Part shown: positions 24,244 to 31,975 of the stretch, in pieces
How the letters are laid out: each line of letters starts with the position of its first letter
How positions within the stretch are numbered: position 1 is the stretch's first letter
Assembly (NCBI RefSeq): GCF_000429305.1
Contig: NZ_AUBP01000001.1
Coordinates: forward strand, 310,001-374,000
DNA from: Desulfovibrio inopinatus DSM 10711
GTDB taxonomy: Bacteria; Desulfobacterota; Desulfovibrionia; Desulfovibrionales; Desulfovibrionaceae
DNA: 64,000 bases
Direction: 5' to 3'
Made by a program: the position numbers and the translations under genes
The notes under the pieces: generated by a model
Seen by the model: only the letters and a program-made list of their open reading frames with translations
What the model was told of the DNA's origin: nothing
Database searches by the model: none

Positions 24244-26214
24244 ATGGAACACATTGCTCGAAGACGCATTCTCCTTTTCGCTGATAATGATGTCGCCAAG
24301 CGATTTCACCACTTCGGGGTGGAAGTCGTCTGTGCTGCGTCATTTACTCAAGCGATGACCCTCCTTGATGAACAGCATTTTGATGCTATTATGATTGATC
24401 CGCACGCTCAGGTGCTTGCCAAATGCGAAGATCCTTTTCGGAGTGTCGTCGAACATGGGCAGGGAACACCGCTGCTTGTGCTTTCCAGTGAAGATGACAA
24501 GGACAGTCCACGCCGCGCCTTGCAAGCTGGTGCAATTGCCATTTTCAACATGGATCGACTCGATCCGGCGGTTTTGGGCCGATTTTTTGGTCTTGATGCG
24601 CAAACCGAGCAACAAGCCAAGCGGCTCTTGGTGAATAATCGCAAGCTACGCCGGGAAATTTACCAACGACAAGCTGTCGAATCGGCATTACGTAAGACTG
24701 AGGAAAGATATCGAGCAATCTTCGAGAATGCTCCGATAGGAATTTTTCGTGCGTATATACTGGGCGGCTTTGAGCAAGCCAATCCGGCCTTGGCCGCGAT
24801 GTTTGGATATGATTCGGTCGATGATTTTGTGACGTCCGTGATTGATGTCGGTTCTGATACGTATTGTGATGTTTCATTACGCAATACGATTATTGAGTGT
24901 TCCCTCCGCGCGCCGGGAAAAGTGATTGTCCGCGAAGTAGAATATAAACGGAAAGATGGTTCGACGTTTCTCGGTTCTTTGCGTATCCGAACAGTACCGA
25001 CCCCCATGGGGCCCCCGTATTTGGTCGAAGGAACGATCGAGGATCTGACCGAGCGACGTAAAACGGAAAATGCGTTGCGTCGAACGGAGCTCAAGTATCG
25101 AGAGCTTGTGGAGAATCTGCGTGTAGGTGTCTATAGCGCCACGGCAGATATGCCGGGGCGTTTTTTGACCGTGAACCCGGCTATGGCTCATCTTTTTGGC
25201 TACGGGTCGGCGGAAGAATTAGCAGCGGTCTCGCCGACATCCTTGTATGTTGCAGAAGCGGATCGGCTTGATTTCCTTGACCAGCTTCATCGTTGTGGGA
25301 GCGTACGCCATAATGAAATGCGAATGCGCAAGAAGAATGGGGAAATCTTTTGGACAGCGCGGAGTGTGACGGCCAATGTGAATGAAAACGGTGATATTGT
25401 TAGTATGGATGGCATGGTGGAAGACATTAGTGCACGCAAACAAACTGAAGATGCCTTGCGCAAGGCTCGTGACAATGCGGAAGAGGCAAGTCGTCTTAAA
25501 TCCGATTTTTTGAGTCTCGTTTCCCATGAATTGCGTACGCCGCTTACATCCATCCTTGGCTTTACCAAAGTTTTATCAAGAAAACTTGAACACCCTGCTT
25601 ATACGATATCATCTGCTCCCCCTCCCTACAAAGACCTGTTGGCCTCAAGTGCGAAAGGGCTTTTCATTATCCAGTCAGAAGCCCATCGTCTGACAGGCTT
25701 AATTAATGATGTCATGGATTTAGCTCAGCTTGAAGCCGGGAGTATCGTATGGGATATGGAACAGATCGATATGCAAAGCGTTTTGCAACACAGTGTTAAT
25801 ACGCATAAGCATGATTTTGAAAAGAAGAGTATTGCGCTGAATCTCATCATGCCATCTTCCTTGCCGAAGGTGAACGGTGATGCCAAACGTCTTGAGCAGG
25901 TTGTATCGAACCTCCTTTCCAATGCACTCAAATTTACGGACAAGGGCAGTGTGAGCGTGACGGCAAGTGTTCTTGGGAGCAAGATGCTTGTCAGTGTCGC
26001 CGACAGCGGAATTGGGATAGAGAGCGGGTCGAGAGAAGATATTTTTGATGCGTTTAAACAGCTCGGTGATACCTTGACGGACAAACCCCGTGGAACCGGG
26101 CTTGGTTTGGCGTTGTGCCGTGCAATCGTTGAGCATCATGGAGGGGCACTTGATGTAACAAGCATGCCTGGGTTGGGCAGTGTTTTTACCTTTTGTTTGC
26201 CCGTGGAAACGTAA
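24244..26214 (+). CDS. PAS sensor histidine kinase with degenerate N-terminal receiver
   Basis: A 656-residue soluble kinase. Residues 1-120 look like a receiver (RRILLFADND, FDAIMIDPHAQ, LLVLSSEDD, ALQAGA) but the conserved Lys near the end is replaced in IFNMDRLD. Two PAS/PAC domains follow (RYRAIFENAPIGIF... and KYRELVENLRVGVY...). The dimerisation domain has the phospho-acceptor in LSLVSHELRTPLTSILGF and the ATPase has NLLSNALKF, DSGIGI and GTGLGLALC. There is no membrane segment. Histidine kinases phosphorylate a response regulator; none is adjacent. No strong ribosome binding site precedes the ATG. Confidence 0.9.
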   Translation: MEHIARRRILLFADNDVAKRFHHFGVEVVCAASFTQAMTLLDEQHFDAIMIDPHAQVLAKCEDPFRSVVEHGQGTPLLVLSSEDDKDSPRRALQAGAIAIFNMDRLDPAVLGRFFGLDAQTEQQAKRLLVNNRKLRREIYQRQAVESALRKTEERYRAIFENAPIGIFRAYILGGFEQANPALAAMFGYDSVDDFVTSVIDVGSDTYCDVSLRNTIIECSLRAPGKVIVREVEYKRKDGSTFLGSLRIRTVPTPMGPPYLVEGTIEDLTERRKTENALRRTELKYRELVENLRVGVYSATADMPGRFLTVNPAMAHLFGYGSAEELAAVSPTSLYVAEADRLDFLDQLHRCGSVRHNEMRMRKKNGEIFWTARSVTANVNENGDIVSMDGMVEDISARKQTEDALRKARDNAEEASRLKSDFLSLVSHELRTPLTSILGFTKVLSRKLEHPAYTISSAPPPYKDLLASSAKGLFIIQSEAHRLTGLINDVMDLAQLEAGSIVWDMEQIDMQSVLQHSVNTHKHDFEKKSIALNLIMPSSLPKVNGDAKRLEQVVSNLLSNALKFTDKGSVSVTASVLGSKMLVSVADSGIGIESGSREDIFDAFKQLGDTLTDKPRGTGLGLALCRAIVEHHGGALDVTSMPGLGSVFTFCLPVET

Positions 26215-26264
26215 GTTTTTCGGCCTGCCCCTCGTCGACACAATCCGGAGAGTTTCAAAATATA

Positions 26265-27080
26265 ATGTACATCGGTTCGATTCTCAGCGTAGCAGGTGGC
26301 ACTGCTTTTCTCGTGTATCTCGGTATCATGGGATACATGTACGTTTGTCAGCGGTCTATGGTTTTTCCCGGTGCCGACGTGGACGTTGTCGCACGCTCTT
26401 GGATTACACGGACTCCTGAGGCCAGAACATGGACGGTAACAATGCACGACGGTGTTGTTCTTGAAGGGGCATTGCTCGATCGTGGGAACAATTCGCCTGT
26501 GCTGTTGTATTGGAGTGGAAATGCCGAAGATGCGCTGTCGTTTTTTCCCGAGGCGGCCCGTCATATACCGGAGATATCTCTTGCTTCGTTGAATTATCGC
26601 GGTTTTGGAGAGAGTCAGGGAGAGCCGACACAGGATGCTCTTAAGCAGGATGCGCTTGCTGTATTCGATGCACTTATCAAGGCTGTGGGGAATCGACCGG
26701 TCATCGTCTTCGGCCGCAGCCTCGGAACGGCAATAGCTGCACATGTTGCAGCCAGGCGTCCGGTTCATCAAATCATCATGCTGACACCTTTTGATAGTAT
26801 TACTGCGGTTGGACAAAGCCAGTATCCCTGGCTTCCCGTCCGGTTTCTTCTACGGCACGGTTTCGATGTTCTTCCCGATGCGCGGAATGTACATGCTTCA
26901 ACACTCTTTCTGTTAGCAGGGGACGATACAATAACACCACTCCCACGTGCGTACGCTCTGCAAGCTGTCTGGTCAGCTCCGTCTTCACTGGTTGTGTTGG
27001 AACATGCCGGGCACAATGATGTCATTGATCATGCCGGGTATTGGCCGGCAATTGTCGAATTTTTGTCGGGTTCGCCATGA
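26265..27080 (+). CDS. Membrane-anchored alpha/beta hydrolase (Bem46-like)
   Basis: A 271-residue serine hydrolase. One N-terminal hydrophobic helix (SILSVAGGTAFLVYLGIMGY) anchors it, followed by MVFPGADVD. The catalytic triad is visible: nucleophile in VFGRSLGTAIA (about 140), Asp in LLAGDDTITPLP (about 215) and His in LEHAGHNDV (about 245). The oxyanion region LNYRGFGESQGEP precedes the nucleophile. Homologues include the Bem46/YfhR group of unknown substrate. Its TGA overlaps the ATG of cbiA in an ATGA arrangement, so the two are translationally coupled. Whether it takes part in corrinoid metabolism is unknown. Confidence 0.85.
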   Translation: MYIGSILSVAGGTAFLVYLGIMGYMYVCQRSMVFPGADVDVVARSWITRTPEARTWTVTMHDGVVLEGALLDRGNNSPVLLYWSGNAEDALSFFPEAARHIPEISLASLNYRGFGESQGEPTQDALKQDALAVFDALIKAVGNRPVIVFGRSLGTAIAAHVAARRPVHQIIMLTPFDSITAVGQSQYPWLPVRFLLRHGFDVLPDARNVHASTLFLLAGDDTITPLPRAYALQAVWSAPSSLVVLEHAGHNDVIDHAGYWPAIVEFLSGSP

Positions 27081-28483
27081 AGAGCCGCGTGATAAAAGCC
27101 GTTGTCGTTGCTGGAACGGGGAGCGGCTGCGGCAAAACGACGGTCAGTATGGGACTCATGGCTGCTTTGCGCCGACGCGGCTTGCGTGTAGCCCCATTTA
27201 AAGTTGGTCCTGATTTCATTGATCCCGGGCATCACGAACGCATTACAGGTCGACCGAGCCATAATCTTGATACCTGGATGTTGTCCCGCGAAACCAACCG
27301 CTCCATCTTTTCTCGCTATACAGCTGAGTGTGATATCGCCGTGGTCGAAGGTGTCATGGGATTGTACGACGGGATATCGGGGACCGATGAAACGGGTTCG
27401 ACTGCCTCGCTTGCCAAGATGCTTGGCATACCAGTTCTGCTTACCGTCAGTGCGGCATCCATGGGACGCTCGGTCGCTGCGGTTGTTGCCGGCTATACAG
27501 GGTTTGACCCCGCATTGAATATCGTTGGGGTGATCCTCAATCAAATTGGTGGAGAGGCTCATCGAAACATGGCGGAAGGGGCGGTTCGCGCCTTGCCGGG
27601 CGTACGGATGTTTGGTGGCTTGCCGCGGCAGGCCGGCTTGACTATGCCGTCGCGTCATCTTGGTTTGGTGACGGCAGAAGAAAGTGAACACGTCGGGAAA
27701 CTGGCTCACGATTTGGCCGATTGTCTGGAAGAATACGTCGATATTGACGGCCTTATAGACGCGTTACCGCAGATTTGTGTTGATGTACCACCAACGCCGA
27801 CGTCTCCATCCCATCATCCTCAACGTGGACGCTTGGCGGTCGCACGTGATCAGGCTTTTTGTTTTTACTATCACGAAAATTTGCGATTTCTTGAAAATGC
27901 CGGATTTGAACTTGTCTTCTTTTCTCCTCTCACCGATTCCGCACTTCCTGCGTCTGTGCGGGGGCTTTACCTCGGAGGCGGATACCCGGAAGTTCATGCT
28001 GCCGCATTGGCGTCCAATGAGCAAATGCGTCAATCCATTGCTGCATTTTGTCGAACCGGAGCGCCAGTCTATGCCGAATGCGGCGGCATGCTCTATCTGC
28101 TTGAACATCTGACAGACACGGATGGTATCCAGCACCCTATGGTCGGTATCCTGCCGGGTGAAGCTGTTATGCAAAAGCGTTTCGCTGCATTAGGCTATCG
28201 CCAGGTGACAACAACGCAACAGACTTTGCTTGGTCCTCCCGGGACGTGTGTTCGGGGGCATGAATTTCACTATTCACGCCTTGTTAATCCAATGAAAATC
28301 TCCCGTGCCTACAATTGTGCAGACCGCCATGGAAGCTCATTGCCGCATGAAGGATATGTACAGGGCAATGTGCTGGCGTCGTATGTGCATCTTCATTTTG
28401 GCTCGCTGGAGAACATTTCTGCATGCTGTTTCATTCGAGGGAATGTCAATCTGATCCAGGTGCAACGTGGCGAGAATGGCTGA
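27077..28483 (+). CDS. cbiA: Cobyrinate a,c-diamide synthase
   Basis: A 468-residue enzyme of the anaerobic cobalamin pathway that amidates the a and c carboxylates of cobyrinate using glutamine and ATP. The N-terminal P-loop is VAGTGSGCGKTTVSMGL, followed by APFKVGPDFIDPGHHE and VVEGVMGLYDG. The C-terminal class I glutamine amidotransferase shows GLYLGGGYPEVHA, the nucleophile Cys in PVYAECGGMLYL, and GYVQGNVLASYVHLHF with the His. It is complete. The start is the ATG that overlaps the hydrolase stop codon; the frame is open 12 codons further upstream. No other cob/cbi gene is nearby. Confidence 0.93.
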   Translation: MKSRVIKAVVVAGTGSGCGKTTVSMGLMAALRRRGLRVAPFKVGPDFIDPGHHERITGRPSHNLDTWMLSRETNRSIFSRYTAECDIAVVEGVMGLYDGISGTDETGSTASLAKMLGIPVLLTVSAASMGRSVAAVVAGYTGFDPALNIVGVILNQIGGEAHRNMAEGAVRALPGVRMFGGLPRQAGLTMPSRHLGLVTAEESEHVGKLAHDLADCLEEYVDIDGLIDALPQICVDVPPTPTSPSHHPQRGRLAVARDQAFCFYYHENLRFLENAGFELVFFSPLTDSALPASVRGLYLGGGYPEVHAAALASNEQMRQSIAAFCRTGAPVYAECGGMLYLLEHLTDTDGIQHPMVGILPGEAVMQKRFAALGYRQVTTTQQTLLGPPGTCVRGHEFHYSRLVNPMKISRAYNCADRHGSSLPHEGYVQGNVLASYVHLHFGSLENISACCFIRGNVNLIQVQRGENG

Positions 28484-28545
28484 AAGAATTGGAGAAGGCG
28501 CTTTAGCTTTTTGAGAGAATAGAATCTACCTCATCTTGTGAGCAA

Positions 28546-28680
28546 TTAGAGCGTTTATCGTTTATGTTGAACAACTTGAAATTCCTACAGATATACCGTT
28601 CATTTCAAGTCGTACTGTAACCATTTAAAGTTTCTTAATCCGCCGGAGGCATTCTTCCGTTTCACTAAAAAACGCTCTAA
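28546..28680. repeat. 135-bp MITE-like element with nested inverted repeats
   Basis: TTAGAGCGTTT at 28546-28556 is matched by its exact complement AAACGCTCTAA at 28670-28680. Inside, ACTTGAAAT (28574-28582) and ATTTCAAGT (28602-28610) form a second inverted pair. The element fills the gap between cbiA and the ech terminator and codes for nothing. Terminal inversion, small size and lack of coding capacity fit a miniature inverted-repeat element. Confidence 0.5.
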
Positions 28681-28685
28681 AAGAG

Positions 28686-28717
28686 AAGAGGCCGCCCGCA
28701 TTTGCGGACGGCCTCTT
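28686..28717 (-). terminator. Intrinsic terminator of the ech operon
   Basis: AAGAGGCCGCCCGC (28686-28699) pairs with GCGGACGGCCTCTT (28704-28717), 14 bp with one mismatch and a 4-nt loop. On the minus strand it is followed by CTCTTTTAG, and it starts 29 nt beyond the echF stop codon. It could also stop plus-strand transcription from cbiA. Confidence 0.88.
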
Positions 28718-28745
28718 TGTGTGAGTCTTTTGTGCCGTCAAAACG

Positions 28746-29108
28746 TTATTCGGCGGCTTTCTTCTTTTTGGGTTTCGGCGGTGTGCCTTGCATCTCCATC
28801 ATAAGGCGAACCGGGCTGGAGGTGCGATGGACGCTTTTTTGTGACAGGCATTTCGGCGGGCAAGCATCGACACAAATGCCGCAGTAGACACAGGCAAATG
28901 GATCACAGGTCCACTCTCCGGTTTTTCTGTCGACGGTGATGCACTGCGACGGGCAAACGCGCGAGCACATGCCGCAGAAGATGCAGCTATCAATATCATT
29001 GATAAGTTCTCCGCGGTAATTCTCGAAGGGCTCGCGAACTTCGAACGGATACAACCGAGTAGCGCTTTTCTTGGAGATGTTGCGCAGAATGTTTTTGGTC
29101 ATGAACAT
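28746..29108 (-). CDS. echF: Ech hydrogenase subunit F, polyferredoxin
   Basis: A 120-residue two-cluster ferredoxin subunit. The cysteine motifs are CIFCGMCSRVCPSQC (about 42-56) and CVYCGICVDACPPKC (about 72-86), each for one [4Fe-4S] cluster. In Ech hydrogenase it relays electrons between soluble ferredoxin and the catalytic pair EchC/EchE, like NuoI in complex I. The tail is Lys/Pro-rich (PPKPKKKKAAE). The ATG at 29108 follows AAGGAGCCGAGCC. It is the last gene of echABCDEF, 14 nt after echE. Confidence 0.95.
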   Translation of the reverse strand: MFMTKNILRNISKKSATRLYPFEVREPFENYRGELINDIDSCIFCGMCSRVCPSQCITVDRKTGEWTCDPFACVYCGICVDACPPKCLSQKSVHRTSSPVRLMMEMQGTPPKPKKKKAAE

Positions 29109-29122
29109 GGCTCGGCTCCTTC

Positions 29123-30199
29123 TTAGCGTTCTGTGCAGCTGATGCACGGGTCGATGGAGAGGACGACCACAGGGACGTCGGCCAGTTCGATGCCGGGCAA
29201 CATAGCCAGAAGCGGCGGAATATTGGCAAATGTCGGAGTGCGGATGCGCACGCGCGACAGGTATTTGGTGCCATTTCCTTTGAGGTAGTACAGGACTTCA
29301 CCACGAGGCTGTTCCACTCGATTGATGGCTTCGCCTTCCGGCTTGCCCTTGTAGGGGACGTTAATTTCCGTATCCGGCAATCGGTCAAGAGCCTGGCGGA
29401 CGAGATCGACCGACTGAAGCGTTTCACGGAAGCGAACCTTACCGCGTGCGTAACAGTCGCCATCCATTTCCACGATGGGTTCATAGTCGAGGAATGGGAA
29501 GGCTTCGTAGCCGAGCTGACGGCAGTCCTGAGCCCAGCCCGAAGCACGCAGCGTGGGGCCGGCAGCGCCGAGTTCGTGAGCCTGATCTTTGGTCAGAACA
29601 CCGATGTCACGAGTCCGTTTTTGAACGGTGTAGTCCTCGAGCATGGTTTTTTCGATCTGCTTCACTTCTTTGTGAATGAGATCAAGCTGCTCACGAATCC
29701 ACTTCTGGTGCTCAACGCTAATGTCGTATCGCACACCGCCGACCACGTTGACCGAAACAACAACGCGGTTGCCAGCTGTGGCTTCGTTGATGTCCATGAC
29801 ACGTTCGCGGATTTTCCAGCACTGCATGAACAGGCTTTCAAAGCCGAAGGCGTCGGCGTAAAGGCCGAGCCAGAGCAGGTGGCTATGGATACGGTGCAGC
29901 TCAGACCAGATGACGCGCAGGAACTTGGCGCGCTGGGGAACCTGGATGTCGGCCATTTGTTCGATGGCTTCGACATAACACATGGCGTGAATTTTCGAGC
30001 AGATGCCACAGACACGTTCGACAATCTGGATCATCTGGTTGAAGTCGCGGATATCGGCCAATTTTTCAAGGCCGCGGTGGACGTAGCCAAGCTGGGGCAA
30101 GGCTTCGGTGACGATTTCGTCTTCCACAACGAGCTTGAGATGGATTGGTTCAGGTAAGACCGGGTGTTGCGGCCCAAAGGGCAAAATGGTGCGTGCCAT
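29123..30199 (-). CDS. echE: Ech hydrogenase large subunit (NiFe-binding, NuoD-like)
   Basis: A 358-residue catalytic subunit. Both nickel-binding pairs are kept: RVCGICSKIHAM near residue 65 and DPCISCTER at the extreme C-terminus. The protein therefore is a real [NiFe] hydrogenase and not complex I NuoD, which lacks these cysteines. It ends right after the C-terminal motif, so there is no cleavable extension, as known for Ech enzymes. Ech couples ferredoxin oxidation and proton reduction to ion translocation. Start ATG at 30199, downstream of GGGGTAGTCGGC; it is 5 nt after echD. Confidence 0.96.
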   Translation of the reverse strand: MARTILPFGPQHPVLPEPIHLKLVVEDEIVTEALPQLGYVHRGLEKLADIRDFNQMIQIVERVCGICSKIHAMCYVEAIEQMADIQVPQRAKFLRVIWSELHRIHSHLLWLGLYADAFGFESLFMQCWKIRERVMDINEATAGNRVVVSVNVVGGVRYDISVEHQKWIREQLDLIHKEVKQIEKTMLEDYTVQKRTRDIGVLTKDQAHELGAAGPTLRASGWAQDCRQLGYEAFPFLDYEPIVEMDGDCYARGKVRFRETLQSVDLVRQALDRLPDTEINVPYKGKPEGEAINRVEQPRGEVLYYLKGNGTKYLSRVRIRTPTFANIPPLLAMLPGIELADVPVVVLSIDPCISCTER

Positions 30200-30204
30200 G
30201 CCGA

Positions 30205-30579
30205 CTACCCCTTCTTGTCTTTTTTGGTGATAGAGTATTTGCAAAACGGCGAGGTCATGACTTCGTCTTCCAGGTAGAGATTGCAGCCGAAGTCAAGTGC
30301 GATATCGGTGAAGTTCACACCGAACTGGTCCTTGATTTCGTTTTCTACGAGAAACGCGGCGAAGTAGATGCCCGAAATGCTCGGGATTGCCGTATCTTTC
30401 GGGACGGTGACCCGAAAGGTCTTTAAACTGAGATCTTTATCGAAGTGGTAAAGGACATCGAATTTATCTTCGTCCTTCAGATCGACACTTGTCATGGTGA
30501 CAAGTCGATATTTGTTGTCCCACATCGTTTGCACTTCGTTGTGAAGGGCATCGAGTGCGATGTCGGTAATTGCTTCCAC
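30205..30579 (-). CDS. echD: Ech hydrogenase subunit D (NuoC-like)
   Basis: A 124-residue homologue of the 30-kDa complex I subunit, with the typical core SVDLKDEDKFDVLYHFDKDL, VPKDTAIPSISGIYFAAFLVENEIKDQFGV. It has no cofactor and supports the catalytic dimer. The GTG at 30579 is chosen as start because GGGAGA lies 7 nt before it; the frame is open 14 codons further upstream with no better site. Confidence 0.92.
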   Translation of the reverse strand: MEAITDIALDALHNEVQTMWDNKYRLVTMTSVDLKDEDKFDVLYHFDKDLSLKTFRVTVPKDTAIPSISGIYFAAFLVENEIKDQFGVNFTDIALDFGCNLYLEDEVMTSPFCKYSITKKDKKG

Positions 30580-30646
30580 GGGTGTCTCCCTTTCCCGTTG
30601 CTGAGAATACTTTCGATGCAACGGGGTTGCTATGGTGCGTGGCGTA

Positions 30647-31096
30647 TTACGCCGTCAGACCGAGCACCTTTTTGACTTCTTCCAGAGCCGTGACAACGCC
30701 GTCGATAATAGCTTCAGGCTTGGGCGGGCATCCGGGGACGTACGCCGTGACCGGAATGACTTTGTCCACTCCGCCGACGACATTGTACGCATCACGGAAC
30801 ACACCACCGGATAACCCACAGGCACCGATGGCGATGACCGCTTTGGGGTCGGGCATCTGGTCGTAGATATTTTTGAGAACGTGTTTGTTTCTGTGGTTGA
30901 CGGTTCCCGTGACGAGAAGCACGTCGGCATGTTTGGGGTTCCCCACGTTAATGATGCCGAAGCGTTCAATATCATACATGGGAGTCAGGCAGGCCAAGAC
31001 TTCGATATCGCACCCATTGCAGGAGCCGCAGTCGAAGTGGACAACCCAGGGGGATTTCAGACGTCCCTTGTTGATCCAATTGTTCAATATGCTCAT
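30647..31096 (-). CDS. echC: Ech hydrogenase small subunit (NuoB-like)
   Basis: A 149-residue electron-transfer subunit that holds the [4Fe-4S] cluster next to the NiFe site. Its ligands are visible: FDCGSCNGCDIEVLACL at about 22-38, IGACGLSGG and VPGCPPKPEAIIDG further on. Only one cluster is expected, unlike the three-cluster small subunits of periplasmic uptake hydrogenases. The ATG at 31096 follows GGAGATACAC. Gene order echC-echD-echE agrees with known ech operons. Confidence 0.95.
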   Translation of the reverse strand: MSILNNWINKGRLKSPWVVHFDCGSCNGCDIEVLACLTPMYDIERFGIINVGNPKHADVLLVTGTVNHRNKHVLKNIYDQMPDPKAVIAIGACGLSGGVFRDAYNVVGGVDKVIPVTAYVPGCPPKPEAIIDGVVTALEEVKKVLGLTA

Positions 31097-31120
31097 GTGT
31101 ATCTCCAAACCGAGCTAAAT

Positions 31121-31975
31121 TTAGCCGGCGGTGTAGACCCATACGATGTTGATAAAAGACAGGACAAGGCCGACGCTCAAAGCACCCTTGAGCATCCACC
31201 GCCACGTCATACGAGCGGAGACGTTGTCCACAATGATTTCCAGGAAATAGGTGATGACAAGCAACACCAGCATACCGAACAGGTTCGTGGCCCAGAAGAG
31301 ACCGCACAAGGCCAGAACGAAGATGACTTCGTACCAGTGGGCGATTTCAATCAGCGCCAAGAACGGTCCCGAATACTCGGTCAAAACACCGCGGACGATT
31401 TCCTGGTGGGCGTGGTGGCTGGCGGAGATATCAAAGGGCGATTTACGCAGTTTGATGGTCAGCGCATAACCCAGCACAATAAAGATCAACGGCAACTGCG
31501 TCAGCAGCGGCTTGGGATACGCCAGGGCATCCGAAACTTTGAAGCTCCCTGTCACCATAGCAATAGCCACAAACACAAGGATGAGCAGCGGTTCATAGGT
31601 GAGCATCTGCATGAGTTCGCGCTGCGCACCGATCTGGCTATACGGCGAGTTCGGCGTGGAGAGCGCGCCCATGACGAGGAAGACTGCACCAATAGTTAAG
31701 ACGAAGAAGATAAGCAGCAGGTCGGACTGCATGAAGAAAAGAAACACACACAGCATGGAGGCGGCCAAGTAAACATAGGCGCACAAAACCTGCCACGAGT
31801 TGATGACCATGGGGGTCTTTCCCAGCAATTTAAACACGTCGTAAAACGGCTGGAGAATAGGAGGACCAAAGCGCGACTGAAGTCGAGCCGTAATTTTCCT
31901 ATCAACCCCGGAGATGAGTCCACCGACGATGGGGGCCAAGATGACCGCAATCAGGGCGATGATGATATCAGCCAT
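31121..31975 (-). CDS. echB: Ech hydrogenase membrane subunit B (NuoH-like)
   Basis: A 284-residue integral membrane protein with about eight helices, homologous to NuoH/ND1 and to HycD. The conserved family segments GVDRKITARLQSRFGPPILQPFYDVFKLLGK and the later SPFDISASHHAHQEIVRG with acidic/charged residues mark the junction with the hydrophilic arm. It anchors the catalytic domain and forms the proton path. The ATG at 31975 follows GGGAGGATTGCTCT and overlaps the echA stop (TAATG), showing coupling. Confidence 0.95.
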   Translation of the reverse strand: MADIIIALIAVILAPIVGGLISGVDRKITARLQSRFGPPILQPFYDVFKLLGKTPMVINSWQVLCAYVYLAASMLCVFLFFMQSDLLLIFFVLTIGAVFLVMGALSTPNSPYSQIGAQRELMQMLTYEPLLILVFVAIAMVTGSFKVSDALAYPKPLLTQLPLIFIVLGYALTIKLRKSPFDISASHHAHQEIVRGVLTEYSGPFLALIEIAHWYEVIFVLALCGLFWATNLFGMLVLLVITYFLEIIVDNVSARMTWRWMLKGALSVGLVLSFINIVWVYTAG

